Assembly: GCF_003382285.1 (NCBI RefSeq)
Contig: NZ_QTJR01000004.1
Coordinates: 1 to 64,000 of the forward strand
Source of the DNA: Lysobacter soli
GTDB taxonomy: Bacteria; Pseudomonadota; Gammaproteobacteria; Xanthomonadales; Xanthomonadaceae
Reading direction: 5' to 3'
DNA: 64,000 nucleotides
Made by a program: the position numbers and the translations under genes. The notes under the pieces are model-generated. The model was not told the DNA's origin and made no database searches. It was given only the letters and a program-made list of their open reading frames with translations. Below are positions 8,336-16,167 of the stretch, piece by piece (within the stretch, counting starts at the first letter, position 1; each line of letters starts with the position of its first letter).

Positions 8336-8923
8336 TCAGCGGGGCCCGGACCCCGCTCCGGCGCCGCGCCAGCGCGCGCCGCGGCTGCGGCCGATCTGGT
8401 CCTGGGGCCGGAATTCCGGACCCGGCGTCGGTACCGCCGCGGGTCCGGCCACCTGCCGGGCAGCGGGGGCGAGATGCCGCAGCGCCCGGGCGTACACCGA
8501 GCGCTTGAACATGACCACATGCTCGACCGGGTACCAGAAATCGACCCAGCGCCAGTGGTCGAACTCGGGCTTGTCTGTCAGGTCCAGTCGCAGGTCGGAC
8601 TCCTGCCCGCACAGGCGCAACAGGAACCACACCTGCTTCTGGCCGATGCAGACCAGGCGGTCGTTGCGGCGGATCGCCCGCTGCGGCAGGCGGTAGCGGA
8701 GCCAGCCGGGCGTGGCGCCGAGGACCTCGACGTGCTCGGGAAGCAGCCCGGTCTCCTCGCGGAGCTCCCGGTACATGGCTTCCAGCGGCGTCTCGTCGCT
8801 GTTCATCCCGCCCTGCGGGAACTGCCAGCCGTCGCGATGCACGCGGCGCGCCCAGAACACGCGTCCGTCCGGGTGCATCAGGACGATGCCGACATTGGGT
8901 CGGTAGCCGTCCGGATCGATCAC
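8336..8923 (-). CDS. rppH: RNA pyrophosphohydrolase RppH
   Basis: This NUDIX enzyme removes pyrophosphate from the 5' end of triphosphorylated mRNA and so triggers decay. The N-terminus [14 protein letters not shown] and the NUDIX box ([23 protein letters not shown]) are diagnostic. The chosen start is GTG at 8923: an AGGAG sequence lies 8 bases upstream and the protein then begins exactly where RppH proteins do. An in-frame ATG 32 codons earlier adds unrelated residues. The last 35 or so residues form a Pro/Arg/Gly-rich tail not needed for catalysis. Total 195 residues. Confidence 0.93.
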   Translation of the reverse strand: MIDPDGYRPNVGIVLMHPDGRVFWARRVHRDGWQFPQGGMNSDETPLEAMYRELREETGLLPEHVEVLGATPGWLRYRLPQRAIRRNDRLVCIGQKQVWFLLRLCGQESDLRLDLTDKPEFDHWRWVDFWYPVEHVVMFKRSVYARALRHLAPAARQVAGPAAVPTPGPEFRPQDQIGRSRGARWRGAGAGSGPR

Positions 8924-9041
8924 GATGCGGACTCCTGAATTCACTGCCTCCGACTCTGCCACGCCCTCGCCCGCGACGACAACCCGGTCCGGGGCGATTG
9001 ACGGACACCCCTTCGGCATGAATAATTCGCGGTTCTCCGCG

Positions 9042-9129
9042 GGGCTATGTAGCTCAGCCGGTTAGAGCACAGCACTCATAATGCTGGGGTCGGTGGTTCG
9101 AGTCCACCCATAGCCACCATCCGCGAGAG
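9042..9129. repeat. left 88-bp direct repeat (attL) spanning tRNA-Met
   Basis: The 88 bases, from GGGCTATGTAGC to CATCCGCGAGAG, recur identically at 19543-19630. Flanking bases differ on both sides. With the integrase inside, the pair reads as the left and right attachment sites of an integrated element. Confidence 0.9.
9043..9119 (+). tRNA. tRNA-Met (CAT), elongator type, left copy
   Basis: This is a 77-nt cloverleaf with encoded CCA. The acceptor arms are GGCTATG and CATAGCC, the anticodon stem is CAGCA/TGCTG around the loop CTCATAA, and the T arm contains GGTTCGAGTCC. A paired first base and the absence of the GGG/CCC anticodon stem make it an elongator rather than initiator tRNA. A CAT anticodon could also belong to a lysidine-modified tRNA-Ile, but the overall sequence is closer to elongator tRNA-Met. 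Confidence 0.95.
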
Positions 9130-9132
9130 AAC

Positions 9133-9160
9133 AAGGCCCTGCTGACAAGCGGGGCCTTTT
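9133..9160 (+). terminator. hairpin after left tRNA-Met
   Basis: The arms AAGGCCC and GGGCCTT are separated by a 12-base loop and followed by TT. It is suitably placed to end the tRNA transcript inside the island. A diverged copy of this segment occurs at about 10823-10850. Confidence 0.55.
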
Positions 9161-9264
9161 GCTTTCAAGGACTTCCGGGGGTGCTGACAGTCCACCGAGG
9201 ACGATCCTCATCCGAACAGCGCTTCTCCTCCCCCTAATTGGCTTAACAGCCACTTAGGGATCGT

Positions 9265-9440
9265 GCCCAGCCCATCGTGGCGACGGCCTGCCCCTGGGGG
9301 AACGCTGGTCCGAACTTCGGGACACGGTGGTTCGGGAACCACTCCTCAGAGAGCAACTCCGTGGGTACAGGCTGGATCGGGAAATCAGCGCGGTGCGGAT
9401 AGCCCTCATCCAGCGCGATGGGACAGATCTTCGATTAGCT
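9265..9440 (+). pseudogene. remnant of a tyrosine integrase gene (5' end)
   Basis: The segment 9113-9440 aligns, with substitutions and small indels, to the leader and 5' end of the intact integrase (about 10804-11100). In one frame it reads WSELRDTVVREPLLREQLRGY, matching PYELRDAQVRGLLLRVQPSGH of the intact protein. No usable start or full frame survives. A later piece (ALIQRD...RRDQ, about 9403-9450) vaguely resembles integrase residues near 208-220, which would imply an internal deletion; this part is uncertain. Confidence 0.65.
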
Positions 9441-9587
9441 CGGCGCGACCAATGTGCGTTCCCGTCACAAGTGGAAATCCGATGGCGCACACTTTCTGTC
9501 GCACTGCACACCTATCTTTTGCATGAAACATTTGGGTAACAGCACCACCGTAGAAATTGCGCCTCCCGATGAATCGGCTAGGACGCC

Positions 9588-10757
9588 ATGTCAAAAAGCG
9601 CGCAAACGATCCCGAACGACCTTATTGAAGCCCTGCTCGCCCAACGGCCACGTCCAGAAGAGCTTCTAGGCAACGACGGCCTCATCCAGCAGCTCGCCCA
9701 ACAGCTAATCGCCCGATCCCTGGATCTGAAAACCAGCGAAAACGCTAAGCCATCTCAATCCCTGTCGGCATCGAAGGTCACGGCAGATGTGGGTGGACCG
9801 CTGTTGGAGGGCGACGCGCCGGCTGCGCGGAAAAGAACTTCGAGTAAGGGGAGAACCATACCCCCTGGCCTCGACACTAAGATCATCGACATGTATGCGA
9901 AGGGCCTCACGCCGCGCGAGATACATGAGCAGATTCTCGATTTCTACGGTATCGATTTGTCCCCGGCAACGATCGGCAACGTCACAGACGCGGCGATAGA
10001 CGAGGTCAAGGCGTGGCAGTCACGGCCACTGGATGCCGTCTATCCCATCGTCTACATGGATTGCATACACGTCCGGGTGCGCGATGGCGCGTCTCGCCCT
10101 AAAGCCGTTTACGTCGTAATTGGAATATCGATTACCGGCCAGAAGGAGGCCATCGGACTTTGGGTGTCGCCAAACGAGGGCGCAAAGTTCTGGCTCCAAG
10201 TGCTAACGGAGATCAAGAACCGCGGTGTCCAAGATATCTACATTGCCTGTGTGGACGGCCTCAAGGGCTTCCCGGATGCGATAGCGACGGTTTTCCCTCG
10301 CGCCACCGTGCAGTTGTGCGTGGTGCATATGGTCAGAAATAGCCTAGATTTCGTCTCATGGAAGGCTCGCAAGCAGGTCGCCCTGGACCTTCGCCCCATT
10401 TACACCGCTACGACGGTTGAGGCTGCTGCTGCGGCTCTCAGTGACTTCGAGTCGAAGTGGGCGGCTGAGTATCCAACGATTGGTCAAGCTTGGCGGCGAA
10501 ACTGGGCGCAGCTCACGCCGTTCTTTGACTTCCCTAAGGAGATTCGCAAGATCATCTACACGACGAACACCATTGAGTCGATCAACATGAGCCTGCGCCG
10601 GGTCATGCGTTATCGCGGGACGTTCCAGAATGATGAGTCCCTACTCAAGCTGTTGTATCTGGCGCTGCGCAATATCAGTCGGCGCTGGACGCTGCCGGTG
10701 CACGATTGGAAGGCGGCTTTGAACCGCTTCGCTATTCAGTTCGGACCGGAAGAATAG
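9588..10757 (+). CDS. IS256-family (mutator-type) transposase
   Basis: This 389-residue, apparently full-length transposase of the IS256/Mutator family has the DDE catalytic residues at Asp158 (VYMDCIHVRV), Asp223 (CVDGLKGFPDAI) and Glu330 (TNTIESINMSLRR), with the expected insertion domain between the last two. It moves DNA by cut-and-paste or copy-out chemistry. I could not find clear inverted terminal repeats on either side, so the element may have lost an end or have atypical termini. It sits between the integrase remnant and the intact integrase, inside the island. Confidence 0.93.
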   Translation: MSKSAQTIPNDLIEALLAQRPRPEELLGNDGLIQQLAQQLIARSLDLKTSENAKPSQSLSASKVTADVGGPLLEGDAPAARKRTSSKGRTIPPGLDTKIIDMYAKGLTPREIHEQILDFYGIDLSPATIGNVTDAAIDEVKAWQSRPLDAVYPIVYMDCIHVRVRDGASRPKAVYVVIGISITGQKEAIGLWVSPNEGAKFWLQVLTEIKNRGVQDIYIACVDGLKGFPDAIATVFPRATVQLCVVHMVRNSLDFVSWKARKQVALDLRPIYTATTVEAAAAALSDFESKWAAEYPTIGQAWRRNWAQLTPFFDFPKEIRKIIYTTNTIESINMSLRRVMRYRGTFQNDESLLKLLYLALRNISRRWTLPVHDWKAALNRFAIQFGPEE

Positions 10758-10803
10758 CGGCGCGCTGCCCCGCTGTGTTAGGGCGGACTGGGCGAGTCAA
10801 ATC

Positions 10804-10959
10804 TGCCAATCCGCGAATCAGAAGGGCCCTGCTGAAAAGCGGGTACTTTTGGCATTTAAGGGCTTCCGTGGGCGATCGCGCCTGTACGGATGATCCTCAT
10901 CCGAACACCGAATCTGGGGGTCCGATAGCGTCTGACTAGGCACTTTCGGATCGAGCCCA
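10804..10959. repeat. diverged copy of the att-proximal leader (compare 9113-9265)
   Basis: The text from GCCAATCCGCGAATC through GGCCCTGCTGAAAAGCGGG to GATCCTCATCCGAACACCGA parallels GCCACCATCCGCGAGAG, GGCCCTGCTGACAAGCGGG and GATCCTCATCCGAACAGCG after the left tRNA. The bases just upstream (GGGCGAGTCAAATCTGCC) may be a degraded tRNA 3' end. It forms the untranslated leader of the intact integrase. Confidence 0.7.
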
Positions 10960-12159
10960 ATGCGCATACCCCTCACCAAGCGCGTCGTCGCGACCGCCCA
11001 GCCCCGGCAGCGCCCCTACGAGCTCAGGGACGCGCAGGTGCGCGGCCTACTACTCAGAGTGCAGCCGAGCGGGCACAAAGCGTGGATCGTCACCTGGGCG
11101 CATGGGAAGCGCAGGACGCTGGGGGAAGCCACCCTCCTGACCCTCGAACAAGCACGCGCCTACGCATCGCAGGCGATGGCCGAAGTCATCCAGCAGGGAT
11201 TGCCCAGCATCGCTAAGCCGGAGCGCCCCAGGTGCACATTGGCTGCGTTTCTGAACGACCACTACGAGCCATGGGCTAAGGTCGAACTCCGGGGCGGGCA
11301 ACATTACGTCGAGCGAATCGAGATTCACTTCGCCGGGCTTCTGAACCGCCAGCTATCGGATATCGATGAAGCCGTAATCGACCGCTGGTGGCGCGCCCGC
11401 ATCACAGGGGATCGCGCTGTATCGAAAGCGACGGCGACCCGCGACTTGGCGTGCCTTCGCTCTTCTCTATCCAAGGCTGTGGAATGGAAGCTACTCGATC
11501 AGAACCCATTGCTGGGTCTGCGGCAGAAGTCGGTCGAGTCTCGCAAGATCATCCGGTTTCTGTCCCCCGATGAAGAAAAGCGGTTGCGCTCAGCGCTGAT
11601 CGAACGCGACCAACGCCTTGCCGCTGCCCGTGCTTCGGGAAACCGTTGGAGAGCGTCCCGCAACGTGCAAATGATGCCGGAAATTCCTGCGGGCAGCTTC
11701 GGCGACCATCTGACCCCGGTCGTACTGCTTGCGATGAACACCGGGCTGCGTCGGGGCGAGCTGCTGTCGCTGACGTGGGCGGATGTCGATCTTGATGCCC
11801 GCATGCTCACCGTGCGCGCAGAGAACGCCAAGAGCGGGCGCCAGCGTCACATCCCACTGAACACCGAAGCTCATACCGTGCTTGCACAGTGGGCCACCCG
11901 GACGCTCGTGACGACGGGGCGCGTGTTCAACGTTGCCAGCGTCAAGAAAGCATGGGCGGGGGTACTGACCAGCGCCCGCATTGGTAGCTTCCGCTTCCAC
12001 GACTTGCGCCATCACTTCGCCAGCAAGCTCGCGCGTGCTGGTGTGGACCTCAATACGATCCGCGAACTACTCGGGCATGCTGACATTGCGATAACACTGA
12101 GATACGCCCACTTATGCCCGGGAACGCTTGCCGCAGCGGTGGCGAAACTAGCGGCGTGA
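10960..12159 (+). CDS. site-specific tyrosine recombinase (phage-type integrase)
   Basis: This 399-residue integrase has an Arm-type DNA-binding N-terminus (about 1-90, with LTKRVVATAQPRQRPYELRDAQVRG), a core-binding SAM-like domain (about 95-190) and a catalytic domain. Catalytic residues visible are Arg264 (NTGLRRGELLSL), His347 and Arg350 (HDLRHHFAS), His373 (LLGHADIAI) and the Tyr nucleophile at about 382 (TLRYAHL). It is expected to recombine at the flanking tRNA-Met 88-bp repeats. An ORF of this size and motif spacing is typical of genomic-island integrases. It appears intact. Confidence 0.95.
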   Translation: MRIPLTKRVVATAQPRQRPYELRDAQVRGLLLRVQPSGHKAWIVTWAHGKRRTLGEATLLTLEQARAYASQAMAEVIQQGLPSIAKPERPRCTLAAFLNDHYEPWAKVELRGGQHYVERIEIHFAGLLNRQLSDIDEAVIDRWWRARITGDRAVSKATATRDLACLRSSLSKAVEWKLLDQNPLLGLRQKSVESRKIIRFLSPDEEKRLRSALIERDQRLAAARASGNRWRASRNVQMMPEIPAGSFGDHLTPVVLLAMNTGLRRGELLSLTWADVDLDARMLTVRAENAKSGRQRHIPLNTEAHTVLAQWATRTLVTTGRVFNVASVKKAWAGVLTSARIGSFRFHDLRHHFASKLARAGVDLNTIRELLGHADIAITLRYAHLCPGTLAAAVAKLAA

Positions 12160-12525
12160 TCGCGACGGCGAGGCTCGCGCTTTCGGGCATACCCAAGCCC
12201 AGCCAATTAGACCGGGCCTGCGTCCGAGGCGCTCACCGCTATACCCCTATCTGATCGACTCGGGAACTGTCAGGGCGCGGTAGGTTACGTTTTGCTGGGT
12301 GCTACAGCGCGCGCTGCGGGAGGGCGCTGGGCTCCTGTCGCCGGATAGGGTGGAAGTCCTAGGTGTTCGCTGGAACCCGTGTTCCGACTCATCCGAAGTG
12401 GCGGTCGTCCGAGGCGCACTCCATACAGGCGCCCTCGTGCCTAACCCCGCAATCCGGGCCTGACAACATGAAACGGCCCTCGGCCGCTCTTATCTGCTGA
12501 GGTATGACGTTGTCGGCCCTGCTTC
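12160..12525. other. 365-base gap between integrase and convergent gene
   Basis: No gene with a plausible start and coding bias is seen. The stretch contains GC-rich short inverted repeats, such as CGGCCCTCGGCCG near 12475, that could terminate either convergent transcript. No tRNA or known motif was recognised. Confidence 0.5.
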
Positions 12526-13488
12526 CTATTTCACGCGGTCAATAACCCAATCTACGAGGCCACCCTCGAGAACCATCCGCGCCACATCGCCTGCTCCAAA
12601 GAGCGTTACTCCCGCTTCTGAGAACGAGTGCTCTATCTGGCCGGTGTGATAGACGTAGAACAGGCGATCGTAGGTGTCTTTGTTGGCAAAATCCTTCGCG
12701 TACGCATCCAGTTCGCCCTGCGTCGTTTGGCACTTGATTTGGACATACGCGCGTTCACGGGTCAGGGGAGCTTCGAGGTCGAGGTCTTTGGTGGCCTGAT
12801 TGCCGCCCACGGCGCCCAAACGGCGCCAGCCGGCGTTGACAAACCCCATATCGATGAGAATCTCGAAGTCACGCTCGTGCAGCATTTGGATTAGCGGAAC
12901 AAGAGCCTCAAGGAGCGATGTCCGGGCCTGTTCGACTCTCGTCACCTCATCGGATCGTTGTCCATTGATGCGCTTCACCAAGCGCTCGGCGTCAATGACG
13001 TTGCACGAAGTGCCCCGGAACATGCTGAGCTTGGTGATCGTGCCGGGGAGGCTGGTCTTGGTCAGCGTTGCTCCAGTCGCGTCAGTCGTCCTCCATCCCC
13101 CGCAAAGGGTCCGGTAGCTACTGTAGTTGGCATCGCGATCCCAGCGTTGCGGCTCGCCGGGTTCCAAGAACCCGTAATGCAGGACGTCATCGATGAAGGT
13201 GACCCATAGCGTGTCGCCCTGATCCTCAAAGAACGCCCTGATCTGGTTAGTGAAGGATGTCGCCGTCCCGGGTGATTGCTTTCCCTGTTCGCGCCACGAC
13301 CGCGCCAGTTCGTCCCAGTCCTTGGCCCGACACAGCGCGAGGGTTTCCGGATCGGCCGACTCAAAGCCAAACCGCAAGATGCCTAGCCGCTTGCTGTCCT
13401 GCTCCCATGACCCACCGGGACCGAGCTTTACGTACCGTACCGCGCGCGGATTGATCGAGCGGGCGGGCTCAGAAGGGCTGTCAGCCAT
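12526..13488 (-). CDS. putative restriction-like nuclease with PD-(D/E)XK motif
   Basis: This 320-residue protein is not firmly recognised. The N-terminal half (about 15-140, with YVKLGPGGSWEQDS, GILRFGFES and QIRAFFEDQGDTLWVTF) looks like a PUA/EVE-like reader fold of the kind fused to modification-dependent nucleases. The C-terminal half has LLIQMLH-type helices, then Asp235/Asp237 and Gln250-Ile-Lys252 (AYVQIKC), a D...QxK arrangement as in Mrr-type PD-(D/E)XK nucleases. A GAGGA sequence lies 6 bases before the ATG. Position in a mobile island with a restriction-modification module suggests a type IV-like defence role; this is inference. Confidence 0.55.
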   Translation of the reverse strand: MADSPSEPARSINPRAVRYVKLGPGGSWEQDSKRLGILRFGFESADPETLALCRAKDWDELARSWREQGKQSPGTATSFTNQIRAFFEDQGDTLWVTFIDDVLHYGFLEPGEPQRWDRDANYSSYRTLCGGWRTTDATGATLTKTSLPGTITKLSMFRGTSCNVIDAERLVKRINGQRSDEVTRVEQARTSLLEALVPLIQMLHERDFEILIDMGFVNAGWRRLGAVGGNQATKDLDLEAPLTRERAYVQIKCQTTQGELDAYAKDFANKDTYDRLFYVYHTGQIEHSFSEAGVTLFGAGDVARMVLEGGLVDWVIDRVK

Positions 13489-13598
13489 TGGGGTCCTCAG
13501 GAGGGAAGGAGAGACTGGTTTACGAACCGTTCATTTTGGGGCGTGACGCCATGAATTACCACGGTATGCATCCGGGACATTCACTCCCGGAGCACTCT

Positions 13599-14741
13599 AT
13601 GCCCAAGACCAGAAAGACCCCACGTAAGCCCCAGCAGCCCGGTAAGCCGAAGAAGAAGTCATCACCCTTGCAGCAAGCAGCCCTGCAACGGGTGGCCAAC
13701 CTCGCGGCTGTCAGAACGCGCCCGGACCCGACAGCTCGACTCGTCGGGGAAGTTGCCCTGACGCGTTCCTGGTTCGACCAGCGACACCTCGACGCCGAGC
13801 CCCACCTCCAAGACCTCATGTGGGTCCAGTACCGCTATATGACGCTCTTGCAGCGTACGGAGCTGTTCGCCCGGGAGTACGTGGCTGCTTATCGACGTGC
13901 TTACGGCCGGCACTTCGATCCCATCAAGGTGGCCATGCTCCGCCCTCTGTCCACCACCCTGGCCGGATGTTCGCCCGACGAAATCAACGCCTTGGCCCAT
14001 GCACGCGCGCATGCGGATGCCTTGGGGATGCCGTACGACATCTACTGCGACACCGTGATGGAAGGCCATCTCGCCAGCGACAAGTGGCAGCGGCCTCCGC
14101 GACCCAATCAGATGTACGGAAAGTTGGCACCTCCCCGGCTACGTGGTCGTCCGACACGCGAAGAAGTCAGCGCACGCCTGTTTGGTGACGGCTGGGACTC
14201 GCGCTTCTTTGCCGGAGGACGTTCTGATGACCCGATTCGACGCGCCGCGCTCGAACTGATGTGCAAGGACGTGTTCGCGGCACCCGGAAGGGCCCAGCGC
14301 TTGGCGACCTATCTAGTAGAGCGGCGAGCTTTGACCGAAACGGAAGGACGCATGTTGTTCGGCAACGACCTGGTGGATGAGGCGATCGAGTTCGGTGGTG
14401 TACCAGATGGGCCCGTCTTGTGGAGCAGCGAGGCGCCTACCCCGTCTTGTTACGGCTTCCATAAGAAGGCAGACAGCATGGCTTGCCAGGAGTGTCCTGT
14501 GCGTGGCGGGTGCGCCGATCTTGTCGAAGCGGCGGGGCGTGAGCTGGCCGCCACCATGGGTAGCGATAACCCCAGGTTGGCGCGTAAGCGACAACAGGGG
14601 GCGGATCGTCAACGCCGTCACAGGGATCGGCGCCGTGCCGAGAACGCACAGCGCAAAGCGGTGGCTCATGGGCCGTATGCCGCAGGGGATCGCCGAGCGA
14701 TTGGCAGCGACGATCTCGATGACTTCCTCAAGGACTTGTGA
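13599..14741 (+). CDS. island protein with WhiB-like cysteine cluster
   Basis: The protein is 380 residues from the ATG at 13599, chosen because GGAG lies 6 bases upstream; the frame stays open for 37 codons further up, with other possible starts at 13551 and 13566. The basic N-terminus (KTRKTPRKPQQPGKPKKK) suggests nucleic-acid binding. Four cysteines, Cys284, Cys296, Cys299 and Cys305 (MACQECPVRGGC), form C-x11-C-x2-C-x5-C; the last three match the CxxCPVRxxC pattern of actinobacterial WhiB iron-sulfur regulators. The C-terminus is Arg/Gln-rich, then acidic. It is divergent from the nuclease candidate. Function is unknown; an Fe-S or zinc-binding DNA-binding protein is plausible. Confidence 0.7.
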   Translation: MPKTRKTPRKPQQPGKPKKKSSPLQQAALQRVANLAAVRTRPDPTARLVGEVALTRSWFDQRHLDAEPHLQDLMWVQYRYMTLLQRTELFAREYVAAYRRAYGRHFDPIKVAMLRPLSTTLAGCSPDEINALAHARAHADALGMPYDIYCDTVMEGHLASDKWQRPPRPNQMYGKLAPPRLRGRPTREEVSARLFGDGWDSRFFAGGRSDDPIRRAALELMCKDVFAAPGRAQRLATYLVERRALTETEGRMLFGNDLVDEAIEFGGVPDGPVLWSSEAPTPSCYGFHKKADSMACQECPVRGGCADLVEAAGRELAATMGSDNPRLARKRQQGADRQRRHRDRRRAENAQRKAVAHGPYAAGDRRAIGSDDLDDFLKDL

Positions 14742-14756
14742 CGCGGAAAGCAAAGG

Positions 14757-14780
14757 CTGCCGGGGCGATCGCCCCGGCAG
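14757..14780. terminator. 24-bp perfect palindrome after the cysteine-cluster gene
   Basis: The arms CTGCCGGGGCGA and TCGCCCCGGCAG are exact complements with no loop. It begins 15 bases after the stop of the gene at 13599-14741 but has no T run. It may terminate transcription or be a protein-binding palindrome. Confidence 0.6.
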
Positions 14781-14802
14781 TTCACGCGTAACGCTTCCCT
14801 TA

Positions 14803-14936
14803 AAAGCTTTACCTAATCAATTAAGAAAGTTAGAAGCAAAATATAAATAAAAACACGGGCTCGAGGGGACATATCGATGGTTCTCGGGCCTTCGGCCCTC
14901 GCCCTCATCGATATGTATGGCGCCTTACGGCGCCAT
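14803..14936. other. AT-rich block followed by two strong hairpins
   Basis: An unusually AT-rich stretch (about 14803-14855) is followed by an 11-bp perfect inverted repeat, ACATATCGATG (14869-14879) with CATCGATATGT (14906-14916), enclosing an inner GGGCC-TTC-GGCCC hairpin. Immediately adjacent is ATGGCGCC-TTAC-GGCGCCAT (14917-14936). The combination resembles a replication origin, a structured RNA or a recombination site. No rep gene is nearby, so I cannot choose between these. Confidence 0.6.
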
Positions 14937-15704
14937 GAAAATTCAAATTCCGGAAGTAGTACGCGCTGACGCATGAAGAAGCTGCTTCGGAATCTAAGAA
15001 ACGTTTCGGACCCTTGAGGCTGCTTCGGTCCCAGCAAGAATTTCGGACTCGGACCCAGTGCGCCTTCGGCGCGCCGGGTCGATTCCGTCACCGTGGGCGC
15101 CTGTGACGCCCCTTCGTGCATCCGGGACCGCGTCAAGCGCCATGGAACCACGTGCGGACCCTTGCACCGTGCAAGTGAGCGCGGTTTTGGGGTCAGATGC
15201 CAGGTGGCGGGCGACTGTGGATCCACCGACACCATGTTGAAACCACATGTGAAACGCTGGTTCCAGAACGCCGAAAGCGCAAGATGCGGAAGGATGATGC
15301 GAGAGCCGCGACAGTGCTGCTCAGTCGCACATGCGGATGCTGCTACGGTTGGCTATATCGACACCTGGCTGGCTCCGACCGCATGCGCAGCTACAGGGGT
15401 AGCGCGATCGATGCGGAACCGCATGGCGCGTGTCCTGATGGGTTTGGTGCAATGCAGTTGGCGACATCCAGCGCGCAACGCCCACAGGATTTTCAAGCGG
15501 TCACTCTGCCTGCGCCAGCACTGCGACCGCACTGGCGCGTATCCATACAGCGCGCGCTGCATGCAGGGACGCAAGTATGAAGTGATAACCCATGTTTTCC
15601 CGCATAGCTGGCACAGTGTAAGCCTTCGTCGGAAAACGGCGCCAGTCTCACCGTGTACGACTGCCCCAAGGATCATTCCGGATGGATCACTATCGGAGCA
15701 GATC
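14937..15704. other. noncoding-looking stretch in island
   Basis: Open frames exist on both strands but have no ribosome binding site, no recognisable domain and the cysteine/arginine-rich composition of chance translation. Small TTCG-loop hairpins occur, for example GCGCC-TTC-GGCGC at 15060-15072. The stretch may be degraded genes. Nothing was recognised. Confidence 0.5.
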
Positions 15705-15927
15705 ATGGATCGTTGGGGCTGGATGGCGTTTCGGGCGTACGTGCCGTCAGGCCTTGCACTGGTCGTGGGCGTGGTGTCGGCGTGGCTAGTGTCTGGCACT
15801 GCGGGCAAGCCCTGTGCTGGTCGGGCTGTTCGACGTCCTACGATGGGTGCCAGCAGGAGCATTTCTGACGGCGACGGGGCTTGGGGTGGTTGTGACCTAT
15901 CGGCTATGGCAGTGGGAACGCGGCTAG
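15705..15927 (+). pseudogene. frameshifted small two-helix membrane protein
   Basis: The ATG at 15705 has GGAG 6 bases upstream. Translation gives MDRWGWMAFRAYVPSG and a hydrophobic helix (LALVVGVVSAWLVSG). In the original frame the sequence after about 15807 becomes polar and Arg-rich. Shifting by one base there gives SPVLVGLFDVLRWVPAGAFL and a second helix (TATGLGVVVTYRLWQWERG), ending at a TAG at 15925-15927. A two-helix protein of about 73 residues broken by a single-base indel explains both halves. If no shift occurs, the product runs to 15947 (80 residues). Confidence 0.6.
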
Positions 15928-16167
15928 GGCCCAACCTGCGACTGTAGCGGCGTGCTCGGATGGGAGCGTCCAGGTATTCGAGGGCGAAGGGACTACCGGA
16001 ACTGCTTGACCTATGGGCGTAACGTCAACCACCGCCACTATCGTTGGTACCTCTGGTCGTTCCATCTCGGACGCCCAAAATCGGCAGATCCCGAAAGGCG
16101 TCGGCAAGAAACCAGACCATCCATTGACTGCCTGCCGCTATGGCAGGATAGAGGATGAATTCTGTCG
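15928..16167. other. gap before PLD nuclease gene
   Basis: No convincing gene is present. Short frames such as VTSTTATIVGTSGRSISDAQ lack a start signal. This stretch should contain the promoter of the restriction gene, but no clear -35/-10 pair was picked out. Confidence 0.4.

Noticed and set aside
9043-9119. Initiator tRNA-Met
   Set aside because: The first acceptor pair is G-C and the anticodon stem lacks the three G-C pairs of initiators; it is elongator type.
14803-15235. Retron-type ncRNA
   Set aside because: Hairpins are suggestive, but no reverse transcriptase gene is in the island or nearby.
15093-15947. 284-residue open frame in the island
   Set aside because: Only its last part (from 15705) has a ribosome binding site and a sensible helix; the rest is Cys/Arg-rich with no recognisable domain.
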